DNA of 64,000 nt from Gamarada debralockiae (GCA_002803225.1 NXFV01000168.1:91029-155028), one strand, 5' to 3'; counted from the stretch's first letter, positions 1 through 12,093 are shown. A program made the numbers and translations. The notes: generated from the letters alone by a model not told the origin.

Positions 1-1050
1 CCCACGATCTCGCGATGGGTACCTCTTCGCGCCGTGGACATCCACTCTTTACGAAGCGTGGGGATGTTTGATAATGGTAACTCATTTCCCGTTGCCCCCA
101 GTTTCCCCAATCCCTTGTGTGCATGTAGAATAAATTACGATGGGAGAGGGTTTGAGGCATGTGCTGACGGGAGCCTGCAAACAGGAAGAGAGATCTACCA
201 CTCCCTTAACCATCCCATAAAATGGGTGCGCATAACCGGCGTCATCGTCGCGATTGATGAATTCACTGAACGGAAGATCATTACGATTGATGACAGTAGC
301 GGGGCTTGCATTGAGTGCGTTTGCACTGTGCCGTCTTCTGCCTCGAGGACTACGGCTACGACTATCCCGAGGCATTTGAACCAATTCCAAGTCCAAATTA
401 CCGCGTCTACGAAGAGCTCTGGATCCAAATCGGGAAGTGATGACAAGGGAAAAACCAAAGGGGATGGGAAGGAGAAGGATGCTAGGAAGGGAAAGGATGG
501 CGGGAAAGGAACCCACCAGCCTTCAACAGCGAATCCGCAAGTCCCTTGGAAAGATTTGGATGTAGGAAGTGTGTTGAAGATCAAAGGCCAAATCAAGACA
601 TTCCGAGACATGAAACAAGTGGAAGTCATCAAAATCGACATTATCGGCGGTACAGAGCAGGAGGTTAAATGCTGGGATGAAGTCTTGAAATTCAGACAGG
701 AAGTGCTGAGTGTGCCATGGGTCGTGAGTGCAGAGCAGGAGGAGAAATGCAGGAGAGATAGGGAGAGGGCTTTGAAGAAGGGGAAGAGTTCGAAAGGTGG
801 AGATAGGAGGGGGGAAGGGGGTAGGAAGGAAGAGGCCAAGGATGATGGGAGAGGAGATAGGGAGGGTAGTGGGAGTAGAGTCAAGAGAAAGGACCCCGAG
901 ACCGAAGAGGAAAGGAGACGTAGACATGAGATGAAGAAGCGCAAGAAGGAAAAGGAGGCTGAGGGTTTGGATCCCCCGGATAAGATTAATTACCCGTCTA
1001 TGGATGTGAGGAGGAGGGTTGCTGGGAAGTACGATGCGTTGGGTATATAA
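1..1050 (+). CDS. STN1: Telomere-capping CST subunit Stn1 (5' end outside window)
   Basis: OB-fold protein of the CST (Cdc13/CTC1-Stn1-Ten1) complex, which protects telomeric single-stranded DNA. The frame is open from base 1 and reads WVPLRAVDIHSLRS, a typical fungal Stn1 N-terminal block, so the true start lies upstream of the window. I place an intron at 77-184 (108 nt, GT-AG, CTGAC-like branch site). Removing it keeps the frame and joins VDIHSLRSVGMFDN to GREIYHSLNHPIKW. The OB-fold core follows (HPIKWVRITGVIVAIDEF, then TIDDSSGACIECVC). After it come a Lys/Gly-rich linker, a second conserved stretch around VGSVLKIKGQIKTFRDMKQV, a charged tail and the ending DALGI. Exons: 1-76 and 185-1050. 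Family assignment is firm. The intron is inferred, because unspliced translation is also open. Confidence 0.82.
   Translation, partial: PTISRWVPLRAVDIHSLRSVGMFDNGNSFPVAPSFPNPLCACRINYDGRGFEACADGSLQTGREIYHSLNHPIKWVRITGVIVAIDEFTERKIITIDDSSGACIECVCTVPSSASRTTATTIPRHLNQFQVQITASTKSSGSKSGSDDKGKTKGDGKEKDARKGKDGGKGTHQPSTANPQVPWKDLDVGSVLKIKGQIKTFRDMKQVEVIKIDIIGGTEQEVKCWDEVLKFRQEVLSVPWVVSAEQEEKCRRDRERALKKGKSSKGGDRRGEGGRKEEAKDDGRGDREGSGSRVKRKDPETEEERRRRHEMKKRKKEKEAEGLDPPDKINYPSMDVRRRVAGKYDALGI
77..184 (+). other. In-frame 36-codon intron of STN1
   Basis: Starts GTAACT and ends ACAG, with GCTGAC upstream of the acceptor. It contains no stop in frame and is a multiple of three, so a naive gene call would translate it. 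The encoded 36 residues (Pro/Cys-rich) fall between two conserved Stn1 blocks that are adjacent in the family. Confidence 0.65.
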
Positions 1051-1987
1051 CATCAACTCATTAACCATCTGAGCACAATCAACGAATTCCTTTTTCAATT
1101 AGTTATTCGGACAATCACTAATGAATCATCGCACAAATTGACTGTCAAATTCCCTGTCAGTCTCAGGCCGCAATGCCCTCTCTCCAACTCGCAGTTCCCA
1201 AAACACACTCAAAAAAGCAATCCATTAATTGCCTCTCAACCACTCTCAAATCAAATATCTAAATCGCTCAATCAATTAGTGGACTCCTTCTGCAATTACT
1301 GAATCGATCAGATAATTGAGTAACAGTGTTGTAGATTCATTATTCAATTAATTTGCATTTCGTTCATTTCGTCGTCGAGGCTTCTTGATCGGCAAAGCGT
1401 CGGCGACTTTGCGACGTGCATCAATAGTTTCAAGTATGAATGGAGGTTAAGAGGGAAGGAGAGGAGAGAGGAAAGTGATGTGATGTGATATGATGGGGCT
1501 TGACTTGAGGTCGTCAATACCAGACAACGAGAGATGGCCTTAGCAATGTTGAGCAGACTCCTATTTATTCTCCTCTAGAGACTTGACAAAGCGTATATAC
1601 TCTGGTTCTAGCCATGGAATGGTGTTGGAAGGCTTGTGAAGATCGAGGGGGTTATGTTGCAGCTTCTGCTCTCAAGCTGGGATCCTTGTAGTCTTAACCT
1701 CAGAGTCTCGCTGTAGATGGCTTCTTATCCGCAACTCAAACTCATAAAGCAAAGTCATCAAATTTTTAAAAACCTTGCTTTTCATCGATACCGGCCATAT
1801 TGGCAATGTACGACCTTTTTATCTTACAATATACAACCCTACAGCCAGTTGCGATAGTATGTCTCCGTTCTTCAGGAAGCTGCTCATACCACATAAATGA
1901 GATCCAGTAAGCATCAAATTTGTTCTTCGTCACCACCAGGAATTTTTCCACCTGCCACTTCTCGAGCTCCAAAGGGCTCCGAATTTC
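1051..1987. other. Convergent intergenic spacer STN1 / VCX1
   Basis: Both flanking genes point into this 0.94-kb AT-rich spacer. It should hold the two 3' UTRs and terminators. AATTAG/CAATTA motifs recur around 1099-1350. I see no credible coding region; the short minus-strand frame at 1766-1972 has no recognisable content. Confidence 0.6.
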
Positions 1988-3921
1988 TCAGTAGCCGACC
2001 AAACTCCTAACAGAGTTAACCACCACATTAGGCACATTGACCGCATCGTCGGGATACACCAAGAAGGCGAGCGCAATGATGATATAAAGGCCGAGTAACT
2101 GTGATCATTAGCAACGCAACTTGCAAGTCTTGCGTGAGAAAATCTTACCATAGCACCTTCAAGGTAATTGCTCTTACCATCTTGAATAACATATGTAACA
2201 ACCAAGACACTCAAAAAGAAAACGACTGTCTCGAAAGTCTCAAAATGAAGAGTCATATCCCGGTCAATGATCCAGCCCAAAATGACCAAGAACGGCGTAA
2301 CAAGTAGCGCAATCTGCATAGATGATCCAATGGCCACGCCCATCGCGAGATCCATCTTATCTTTGACAGCCACAACGACCGCCGTGACGTGCTCTGCGGC
2401 ATTACCAACAATAGGAAGGAGAACGAGGCCAACGAACGTCTTGGAGATGTGAGCAGTCTCGACAAGAGAGTCAATGCTGTCAACGAGGTACTCGGCACAT
2501 ACGGCCACAGCAATGGTGACGACAACGAGAACACCGGCTGCGGGCCAGGGACCCATTTGCGGTTCTTCTTCATCTTCTTCTGCGTGGGCCTGGGCTTCGG
2601 CATCGAATAGGTTGGCGTGACTGCGGAGTTGGAAGAACAGGTAGAGGACATAGAGGATGAGAAGGATGATGGCCGTGCCGTGGGAGAGAATGAGGATGTT
2701 ATGCTGGGTGTCCTCTGTTGAGTTCGTGAGGACTGAGTAGAGCTGTGGAACATTAGTTTAGGTTTGGGGGCCACAGGGAAGTGACCTACTGTGGCTGGAA
2801 TAATTAGAGCAGCTGATGCAACGGCCATCAAGGAGGACATGGTAGATGCGACAGTAGAGTTGAATCTCTGCTCGATTCCTGCCACTCTGCCTGTCCTTGT
2901 GTTGGTGATACCGCCGGCTAAGAAGCAGCATCCTAGTACCAAGAGAATATTTGACAATATGCTTCCTAGCATGCTCGATTGGACGATTCTAATTTCGTTA
3001 TTTCGCAAAGCAATAATACTGACCTATACAAATGTTAAGAACGCAACCTGCTCAATGGCAGAACCACTTACAATGAGTTCAACTGCATTGCCAAACGTAG
3101 CATTCAAAAGTCCTCCCAAGGTTTGGCCCAACATCATGGATATCTCCTCTGTCGCAAACGATAGAACAGCAGCCAGCGGGACAATCGCAAAGAAGTTGAG
3201 AATGAAGACGACCGTAGGATTCCAGTGCGTTGCGCCTGCGACAATACCCAAGGGCACGAAGACCAGGAGGACATTGACATAGTTGCTAAGCAGTGTGACC
3301 TTTATGACATTGAAGACATGCGCATTAAACCTTATGAACCCATTGTCGCTTTCCATCCCCGGGGTATGTCTCTTGTTCAAGAAGAACTCCTGAAACGTAC
3401 TCCTCTTGCGAACTCCTCCATTCCCATTCACACACAACAGCCCCGTATTCTCGTTGACCGGCATGGTGGTGTTCGTATTGGTGGTGTCGTCGGATGCGTT
3501 GAGTCTCCTAACAGTTCCAGACGACCTTGCCCTCTTCAATTTCCCTCGAAACGCAGGACATGCTACATATCACAAAGAAATTCGAGTTAGCCCCAGTGCC
3601 ATTCAAGCAAGAGTTTTTGTCTTGGCCCTTGGCTAAACGGCTGTGTAAGGTGTTGAAGCAAGGAAGTCGGTGGTTAGAGGTACGCGTGTAATGTCGCCGG
3701 GTATCCAGGACACGCAATAGCATGCAGTCGAAGATGGGAGAGACGTACAAGACAGTAGAGCGTAAGGTGAGTTCGATGCGCTGTATGAATGGAGGTTCGG
3801 ATGCGGATTCGAACGTTTTGTGGCTGACTCCAATGGATGCGATTTGATAGGTCGGGCCAAATTGCTTGCTCATGACTATTGGGGATACAAATGCAAAGAA
3901 ATCGATTTACTTACCCACCAT
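1988..3921 (-). CDS. VCX1: Vacuolar Ca2+/H+ exchanger (CaCA superfamily, CAX/VCX1 type)
   Basis: Secondary antiporter that loads Ca2+ into the vacuole in exchange for H+. Spliced length is about 478 aa with roughly 11 membrane segments. Exons (minus strand): 3921-3915, 3562-3072, 3023-2790, 2742-2149, 2098-1988. The introns are 352, 48, 47 and 50 nt. The two alpha repeats are visible: [18 protein letters not shown] (restored exactly by the 3071-3024 intron) and [17 protein letters not shown], each with the acidic residue expected to bind Ca2+. An acidic loop ([10 protein letters not shown]) separates the halves, as in the family. The start rests on a 7-nt first exon, ATGGTGG followed by GTAAGT, preceded by a good start context. 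An alternative is an internal Met about 25 residues in. Domain calls are firm; the start is moderate. Confidence 0.85.
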
Positions 3922-6379
3922 CTTGGCGGCTGTTCGTTCGTTCGTCGGTGGTTGTGGTTCGAGGTTTTCTTTGGTCCCTGGGTGGGCGTTCTCGTAGGCG
4001 AAATCTAGGTGAGCTGCTGCGCCTCGCTCGTCAACGTGGAAAGTGTGGCTACCGGAATGTCGGGATGATCAAACGACAATCGATGATTGAAGGCGTGAGT
4101 TGAGTGGATTCGAAGATTGGATCTCGTGCGACGGTGGTCAGAGACTACTACTGGGTCCCAGATGAAGAGAAAGAAGATAGGAAGGGCCTGCAGCTCTTGC
4201 AAGGAGAAATTCGGTGACGAGGTCAGCAGCGAGAATGAGGAGGAGGTTGGTAGTTTCCCAGAGTTGAAAGAGAATGGAAGGCTAAAAGGTCAATGATCAT
4301 GCCAAGAAAGCCAAGAGGTTAAGCACGAGAGTAGCGGGGGAATTGAGAAAATATAAGAATTGTTAGTTTCAGCGACGCCACCAAAAACGAGTGAACCCTG
4401 TTTCTTTCTTCCCTTGACCTCAGCGTGGCTGGCGGTAAAAGATAACTTTATTTATCTCGGGCATTATTCATCTAATCGGCTGCATACGTCGTGTAGTAGG
4501 TCCCCTCCTGAATGCTCCACGATCTTATCTTCTGCACGGGTGACATCTTCTTCAGCTCCGAAAGGGTACCGTACTCGAAGCCATCACATCTCAACACCTT
4601 TCGTCAAACGTCCAACGCAAAGGTTTCAGGAACCCAGAGAAAATCTATGAAGCTATGACCATGCTATCATACTATCCCACCTGGCATGTGCCGATGACGT
4701 ATCACTCGCCCCTTGGGCGGTTGATTTCCCTTTGCAAAGCCTCTCTTGGCACGCGACAGCGCACTAGTGCATTCGCCAACCAGTCCTTGGCAAGCTTAAG
4801 TAGACGAGGCAGCCCTGAAAATTTCTTGGCATTGGGGAAGATTCAAGCCGACGATGCCGTCGCTTTCGGTCTCTGCTTGAGTGAGTTGCTGATTCGATGC
4901 GGAAGGTATTCCTTGGCCTCCGGTCGGTGTTTGAATTCTCTGTTGCAAAAAGAAGGAATGCAGTGAGCGCTCTAAAAGTTATACGGAGTCCGGGGGTGAG
5001 ATTCAAAAGGGAAAGCGATGCGTGGGTACAAAGGTACCCGAAGACCACACGTGCAAGGAACAAGCGAGATATCCGCTTCCCCTTTTCAATTTCTGCAACT
5101 TTGACTGTTAAATATTGCGACTAGTGGAAGCCTCACCTCAGTGAGATCACGTATTCCATGTTCTTACCACACAAGCTTCTGGTCCTGCACGTTCTTGGAG
5201 TCTTGGTCTCAGGGCAACTGACACATTCCAATACAATAAGATTCTCAGTGGCACACATCCCTTCACACATCAATCTACGAAACATCCAACATGAACGCCC
5301 ATTTTCGGCAGTATTATTATTGTCGGCAACACTACTTTTAGGTAAGACAGGTCTTCAATCGCGAAAATCTGGAGCAGGTTGCAGCTCTATTTGTCATAGC
5401 CAGACAATGCAGGAAAATGGCCACTGAACACAGTTGACGGACCAAGTCCAGTTGTCCTCGCCCTCGGGGAGCCAATTCCTGCCGCATTGTAGAATGCTTC
5501 TGACATTTGAAAGATTTACCTTGACCTTCTTATGTACCAAAGAAGGACCAGAGTGAATCGTTGAGAGCGTATTCAGTGATTGAGAGTTTGGGATTGGTTT
5601 CAAAGCAAGAGCCAATTAAGAAATATAACTGTGACTCAAATCCCTTGCGTTGAATGAGAGATCTGGAGCGCATCTGCAGAGGTTCCCTCAAAATTCAAAC
5701 TTCAATCGCTGATATCAGTTGAGTGGAAAAGATCACACGTTTTCCATGGGAAGATTCATCTCCAAAGCCCTCGGCAGGTGATAGATACTTCCAATCTCTG
5801 CTTTTGGAGCTTGCTTAATACTTTGTCTTTACAATGCACGGGCCGTAATCGTTGTGACGCACAGAGGGCCTGATTCTATCGATGATGTAATCGAGAGTAG
5901 ATTTCTGTTCCTCAGCCAAGTTCCCTATGCCACGGAAGCCGCGTTCATCCAAGTGTCGTTCAAATTGGCTCAGGATGTCATTTTCGACTGTTTTGCGCAC
6001 AAGCCACCTTCTCGGACAGCACATAGAAAAAAGGTCCTGAGAATGTGAAACTTGGTCAAATTGTCTTACTAATTACCCTTGATTTCAATCGCTGAGAACG
6101 ACCGGATGATTCGGGAATGCAGTACTCAAGGTATTCTGCCCGGTTCTATCCTTTTCACCAACTATATCTTCGCGGAGATATATAGTAACCAACAGGTGCA
6201 GAAGAAAAGCAGTTTTCCAAATTTCTCATTATATCCAATTCTACTAGTACTAATTTCCATTCACACTTTTGCGCACCGCGGGGGGTAATATATGTCGCTC
6301 GGGGTCTTGGGAAAGGGGTTGTTCACAAAGTCTCGGAATGGTTGGAAGTCATCGCGATTTAAATCGTTTGATTCATAGT
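3922..6379. other. 2.4-kb spacer, no supported gene
   Basis: Holds the promoter of the Ca2+/H+ exchanger on the left and the 3' end of UTP14 on the right. Several frames are open, but none shows a family motif or a consistent exon structure. The most coding-like piece is a minus-strand frame at 5815-6024 (69 aa, hydrophilic, starting MCCPRRWL). It has no recognisable homolog, so I do not call it a gene. Confidence 0.5.
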
Positions 6380-9300
6380 CTAGAGTAATGGCTTTGACAT
6401 CGGAGCGATAATGCCTTGCTTGAGCAGGACCCTAGGCTTCGTGGCATCCTGGAACGTTTCTTTCGTCGCCCACTCTGGTCCAACAGGCAATCGGAGAGAT
6501 CTCTCGTACTGCTGTCTCGTCTCGAAAGGATGGGGAAGGGAAGATGCAAGGTATTTGCCATTCTGTCCACGCTGTTAGCTCAATTCTGCATCTCGAAATG
6601 GACAGAGCACCACTAACCTTCTTGACGCGTTTCTCATTAATGATGACACGCTCAAGTTTCGCATCTTTCCTGTTCTTCTCCTTGATTCCTTCCAATTTTG
6701 TCAAGATTTTACCCTTGTTCCGCGCCTTCTCCTTTTTGCTTAAACCGTCACCAGTCCAGCTACCCCATCCGGGCAAGGTATTATCGATGACTTTCTCCTC
6801 CTCGTCCTCAATGGTTTGCTTCTTCTCGGCCTCGAATTCCCCGACAACATCTGCCCCTGCAAATGCTCTCTTAATCAACTCTTGATCTCGGATGGCAAAG
6901 GGCAGTCGGACAGCGTTGTCATCATCACTATTCTCCTCTGATCCGGTGTCAAGAGTGGTGGTGGCTGACTTCGCAGTTTTTTTAGGCTTTGGTTGAGTTG
7001 CAATTACAGCGGCTTGGGATAAATCGAGCTCCTCGATATCCACAGCGTTGTTTTTCTTCTGTCGTCGTTTTCGTGCTTCTGCATCGGTGACCATACTTGA
7101 CTTGGATATGACTTTCGACCAAGCTCCACCTTCATAAGAGGCATCTTGTTGGGGCTTTGACGAGGGCGGCTGAAGTGATCTAGAAGATCCATTTGCTTTC
7201 TTGCTTCGTGATACGGTAGCATTTCCTTTCGAAGCATTGTCAAGCCCGCGAATCTCAATATCAGAATTGCCCCCATCGGCCTCAGAGTCGGCTGGCTCCT
7301 CAAACTCATTTCGTGGCGCATGAGAATTCTTTTCTTGGACTTTGTTGGTTCCAGGTCCGAATATCCTTCGTCCAACATCACCATCTTCCTCTTCGCTCGA
7401 TGATTCTTCCCCTGCTAGCTCCTTTCTGATATCCTCGACCATGGCATCATTGTCCTTCTTTCTTGCTGCCTCTGCCTTCAGCATAAACTTCATGTTCGCC
7501 AATTTCCCCCCGGGCGCAGATTCGTCAACACTAACCGCATTACCGACTTTGTCTAATTGTCGCAGAATTTGTCTCTGTTCGTCATCATCGTCCTCTTCTC
7601 TGACTTCATCGTCTGAATCGCTGAAAGACGCATCCGAGCCGTCATTCCTCACAGTACGACCCTCAATTCGTTTCCTAAGCTCGTGGTCCCTTCTAGCCAT
7701 CTCAGTAATCCCAGCCCTCGCATCTTCATCCCAAGCTGCTCGGCCAGTTTCCTTCGTAGCTTTTGCCCATTTGCTTCCCCGGTGCTTTGCTCCCATACGC
7801 TCTTCAGCTCGTCTCCTATCCTGGGCTTCAAGTTCATCCTCAGAGGGCACGAAACCACCCTCGGCCAGGGCCTCCTTATTCAGTCGTTCCTCCTTCTCGC
7901 GCTGCTTGCGGTGAACCTTGCGATATGACTTGCTCTTAATTTTCTTGATTCGCTTTGCCTTGGCTTCTTCCCGGAAGAGAAGTTCACGAGCCATCCGTAG
8001 TTGATCCCTTCGTGCCTTAACCTCCTCGACAGACATGTGGTTGGTCTCTAACTCCTCGAACTCGCGAATTCGGTCCTCATCATCTTTTCCGTTCGCAGCT
8101 GCTAGCCCACTTTCTTCTAAGATGCTCTGGATAGTAGCCTCGAGCTCATTGAACGGCTTGGCCTGAGTTGTAGGCTGTAATCGAGTATTGGCATGCACTG
8201 AGGTAATATCGTTGTCGGGAAGAGGGAATATCAAATGGTCTGCTCGACGATTGTGTTTCACAGTGTCTGTCCACCTCTCTAACGTTTCCTTGGTCTTGTC
8301 GTATGCTACACTGCGATCTAGACGATCTTGTTGACGCTTAGAAATTGGTACTGACAATGATTTAGCAAAACTTTTCCCTTTGCCCTCACTCTTTTCAGGC
8401 TTCGCTGAGTCGTCCAGAATCAGTTTTGTCTTTGCGGCGCCTACTTTGGAGGGATCTTTATACTCGAATCCACCATCAGGTCGTTGCTTTTCAGGACCTC
8501 GTTTTGATTCGGCGCTCTGTGGCAGACCATTGATCATTTGGTGCATAGCTGCAAGCTTGGCGGGGTCCATAGTATCGTCCTCATCTGCTGACGAGGCAGA
8601 CGACCCATCGTCGCTGTCTTCGCTATCCTCTTCCTCGATCGAGTCTGATTCCTCGGCCTCAAGCTCCATGCGGTTGCCTGGCTCGTCATCCTTGTATTCC
8701 ACCGAGTCCGATTCTCCCGCATCTTGTCTGCTGTACTTTCTGGGTTCGTCTTCTTCGTCTTTGTCTTCGAGTTCGACGGTCTCAGACTCGATTACGTCTC
8801 GTTCCTTGCCTTTGCGGGGTGGCTCGAGGTCGCTGTCCCCTTCTGTCTGGTCCAACATGGCAGCTAGATCAATCGCATCCTCTCCCAGACCATCGTCACT
8901 CAATTCAGAGCCAGATTCTTCCCCCTCTTCATCAAGATTGATATCTTTCGGCCTCGAACTCTTCTTGCTCTTCTTGTCCGAGCTCCCTCCAAAAGTAAAC
9001 CCATCAAACCTCTCCTCATCGCTCTCCCCAAACGCCTCATCACTGTCTAGGTCGCTATCATCATCGCTATCGACTTGTCCAAGCTTCCAGTTGTTCCCCT
9101 CACTATCACTACCCTCATCCACATCTAGCTCGTCAGATCGACCCTTTGCCGGACCCTTCCTTTGCTTTTTCGAATGCGATTCTTCCTTCCCGTCTTCCTC
9201 ACCATATTCATCTCGCGCACGCTTCTTCCCAGGTCTATTTCCGCCTTCGCTCGCCCCGAGGCGATTTTGTCGGATTTTGATCTTATCGGGATTTTGGTGG

Positions 9301-9398
9301 GAGGCGATCGAGAAAGCGTCTAAAGCCCTCTTTTTCGATTTGACCTTCGCCTTGGGCTTTTTCGACGGCGCACTGCCATGGGATTGTCTTCCAGGCAT
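6380..9398 (-). CDS. UTP14: U3 snoRNP / SSU processome protein Utp14
   Basis: Nucleolar component of the small-subunit processome, needed for 18S rRNA maturation; it activates the helicase Dhr1 in yeast. The spliced product is about 987 aa. Exons: 9398-6618 and 6562-6380, with a 55-nt intron at 6617-6563. The N-terminal third is Lys-rich, then strongly acidic with many Asp/Glu/Ser runs. The centre carries conserved Utp14 blocks (SKSYRKVHRKQREK; FMLKAEAARKKDNDA). The C-terminus has GWGSWTGDGL, and after the splice HPFETRQQYERSLRLPVG, GPEWATKETFQ and a terminal MSKPLL. Both ends match the family. It is divergent from mL41 across a 191-nt shared promoter. Confidence 0.93.
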
Positions 9399-9589
9399 GT
9401 TTCCAGTGTCGATAAATTGAGAATTGTGGTGGCTGGGAGTCTCTCAATCTTTATCAAAATTCGTCGAACTTTTTTCCATTGGATCAGAGATGCGGCCGCA
9501 TGACCCGCTAGCGCCATCCATCTCTGCGTCTCGTTCGACTTCCTCCAGAAAAAGCTCCGACGAGATAGACATTCAGCAACGACACAATC
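9399..9589. promoter_or_regulatory. Compact bidirectional promoter UTP14 / mL41
   Basis: Only 191 nt separate the start codons of two divergent genes, a cytosolic-ribosome biogenesis factor and a mitochondrial ribosomal protein. Both 5' UTRs must be very short. I see no clear TATA box. Co-regulation is inference from the arrangement. Confidence 0.55.
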
Positions 9590-9955
9590 ATGAAGCCCAC
9601 CGAAGTCCTCCTCAAGCGCGTCGCGCGGCATGCGCTGAATACGAAACAGACGAATAAGGGGTTCTATAAGGGTACGGGTTCTGGATCGATGGGTTCGCAT
9701 ACCAAGTATGGAGGATACAAGATAGATTGGGATAAAGTCAGGACATATGTTGTGCCGAAGGACTTGAAAGATTTCAAGGTAGGGTCAATTGTGAGTGCGA
9801 AGAGGATTGGATGTGTACTGATTGGATTGCAGCTTACGCCGTTCGTGACGAGGAAGATGAAGCCGATTAAAGGACGATTTGAGGGGGATCCGAAAGGGGC
9901 GCTGAGTGGAGAGGCATATTTGAAGAAATGGAAGGCGGAGAATGGGGAGGATTGA
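9590..9955 (+). CDS. MRPL27: Mitochondrial large-subunit ribosomal protein mL41 (yeast MrpL27)
   Basis: Small basic mitoribosomal protein, 103 aa after splicing. Exons: 9590-9778 and 9833-9955. The 54-nt intron (9779-9832, GTAGGG...TTGCAG) is in frame and would otherwise add 18 residues. The protein shows the family block NKGFYKGTGSGSMGSHTK, followed by GGYKIDWDKVRTYVVP and, across the splice, KDFKLTPFVTRKMKP. The length matches fungal homologs. Confidence 0.9.
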   Translation: MKPTEVLLKRVARHALNTKQTNKGFYKGTGSGSMGSHTKYGGYKIDWDKVRTYVVPKDLKDFKVGSIVSAKRIGCVLIGLQLTPFVTRKMKPIKGRFEGDPKGALSGEAYLKKWKAENGED

Positions 9956-10279
9956 GGAATTGGGCTTGGTATGGTTCAATAATTCTCGATTTCTGGCCTT
10001 GAGTTGACAATAAGCAAGACGGATGTATCATATTGGGCGGCGTTGGAAATTTTGTTCAATACAAGTATTAAGGCAGGGGGGGGATGAATACCATTAAGCA
10101 CCGACGCAGAAGGCAAATCTATTTACTAGCAGTCTGTCGGTTGAGACTGGGCAATATGATCATAATGGGCTTCGATATTTGGGATATGTACTTCAGCACA
10201 GGGAGCGTTCAAATCACTGTTGCTTAGAGAGCTCGATATATCTCAATGACACTTGGGCTACAACAACCACACACCGGGC
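9956..10279. other. Convergent 3' spacer mL41 / MFS transporter
   Basis: 324-nt tail-to-tail spacer holding both 3' UTRs. It includes a G-run near 10075-10083. No coding signal. Confidence 0.5.
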
Positions 10280-12093
10280 TTATACATTTGTCTGAAGTGG
10301 CTTATCCACGGCGACATCAACTCCGGTTCCCTTAGAGGTTTCCACAGTTGCTTCTTCTGCCTCTACTGGCTTATCTACGAGCTCATTGTTTTTCATCAGA
10401 AAGCTCATAATTGCAGCTACGACAATCTCAGCTAACGCAAGGAAGAATACGCCCCTCACGGCTTCCAGGTATATACCAACAATGGCTTGTTTCTGGGACC
10501 CTTTAAGAGTCTTCAAGCTCTCGAAGTCGGTCGAAACAGTCGCCACAAGAGTCGGGTTCCCTGCCAGAAGTGTCCGTAAGTGTCCAATTGATAGCTTTTG
10601 AAAGACTGTCGAAGCAACGGTGATCCCAAGTGCCAGACCTGTCGATTCAATGGTCCATGAGGCGGCCTGAATGATTGCTTGCTTTTCGTCCTGCACTGAA
10701 CTTAATACTCCCATTAATCGGGTGACGAAAGCGCCACCAGATCCTATCCCCACTAGGCCGAGGTATACAAAAATGCACCAAGAGGAAGTGTGTTGAGTCA
10801 AAGTGCAGAGGAGAGATATCCCCAGGGTATAGCTTATCTGCACGGGGATATTCACCCAATAGTACCGCGCAGTCTTTTCGACGACACGTCCAGTCAAAGC
10901 GGAACTGGCTGCTATTCCGACAGCCATTGGGATGAAACGAAGTCCTGCTGCTCCTGTCGAATGTCCGAGAACTTGAAGGTAAATCGGCACGTAAAAGAGG
11001 ATGCTTATATTTGCTGCGCTTGCAAAGAAGAAGCTCAGCTGAGAAGCAGCAACAGTTCGTTGCAACATAGCTCGGAGAGGTATTGCCGCGTTGCTTGCTT
11101 TACAGTAATCCCAAAAGATGAACAGACCGAAGCTGATTCCAGCAATGACCAAGGAAGTGATGACAAGTGCGCTGTTCCAACCCACGCTGGTCCCGCCAGA
11201 ATTCAGTGCGAGTTGGAAGAGAAGTATTGCAATCACCAAGGTGAGGCCGCCGAAGTAGTCGATTTGACGCAACAAGGAAGCATCCGTCTTCTTTTGGTGG
11301 ATTTTGACAACGAAGAATACTAGTAACCCATTCATCGCTATGATTGGTGGTTGAATTAGGAACGCCCATCTCCATCCAATTGCTTGATTCACCCCTCCTC
11401 CATATACTCCTCCCAAGGCGAAGATGATCCCATAACAGATATTGCCCAGACCCTCAATCAATGCCCTCTGTCTCAGAGGTACTAGATCGGTCTCGACAAA
11501 AGCCGTAATAGAGACAATGGCGCCACCGCCCATCCCCTGGAGTATTCGGCCCAGAAGAAAAACGCTGAGAATAGGAGCGAGGCCACATAGCAAAGTTCCA
11601 ATGGCAAACAAAGTATAGCACACCATGAGTCCTCTCCTCCGGCCATAGATATCCGTTAAGTGCCCGCTCAGAGGTTGTGATATCGACGCGCCGATTGGAA
11701 ACACAGTCTGGATCCATGAAAGCTTGGAGAGTGAGTTGAAAGAAGCCGAAACAGGGCCACTAATGGTTCCCATCATTGTATCATCTATGAAGACGTTAAT
11801 TGAAGCTCCGCGTATGGCCTGGCTAAGTGGAAATACCCATCACAACAATCAGCATTCCAAACTGCAATCCTGTTAGCCGACCATTCTCTGAACCAAAGAG
11901 GATGATTTCTTACCCATAAACCGCCTAAAATGACCACCAATCTAGTTGTCGATGGCTCCCCGCTTGTATCTTGAACTTCGTCCGCGGAATTATCCCTAAT
12001 TGCTTGGGTCATACTGCTCTGTATCTGGGTACTGGAACGCCCCTTATTCCCGTCTTTGGAAGTATCCATCGTTTTGTTTGTTGCTTCTGCCAT
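10280..12093 (-). CDS. MFS exporter, DHA2-type (14-TM) multidrug / metabolite efflux
   Basis: Proton-coupled efflux pump, about 572 aa after splicing. Exons: 12093-11914 and 11818-10280. The N-terminal 55 residues are hydrophilic and cytoplasmic. Membrane segments then carry MFS motif A (GHLTDIYGRRRGL) and the DHA2-like stretch LQGMGGGAIVSITAFVETD. The large second exon is one clean frame. The intron (11913-11819, 95 nt) is the least sure part: I chose the acceptor that restores the TM1 pattern IDDTMMGTISGPVSASF. Two nearer AG sites give a frame that hits a stop. It is divergent from the NRPS relic across 1.6 kb, the usual position of a metabolite exporter. If that synthetase was its partner, it now lacks a cognate substrate. 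Confidence 0.8.

Noticed and set aside
195..944. Minus-strand frame of 249 codons over STN1
   Set aside because: Leu/Ser/Pro-rich antisense of a Lys/Glu-rich coding region; no independent content.
5815..6024. 69-codon minus-strand frame, hydrophilic, protein-like
   Set aside because: No recognisable family and no supporting exon upstream; too short to call without evidence of transcription.
8380..9420. Long plus-strand open frame of 346 codons, Ser-rich
   Set aside because: It is antisense to the acidic/Ser-rich N-terminal half of UTP14; such composition leaves the opposite strand open. No domain is visible.
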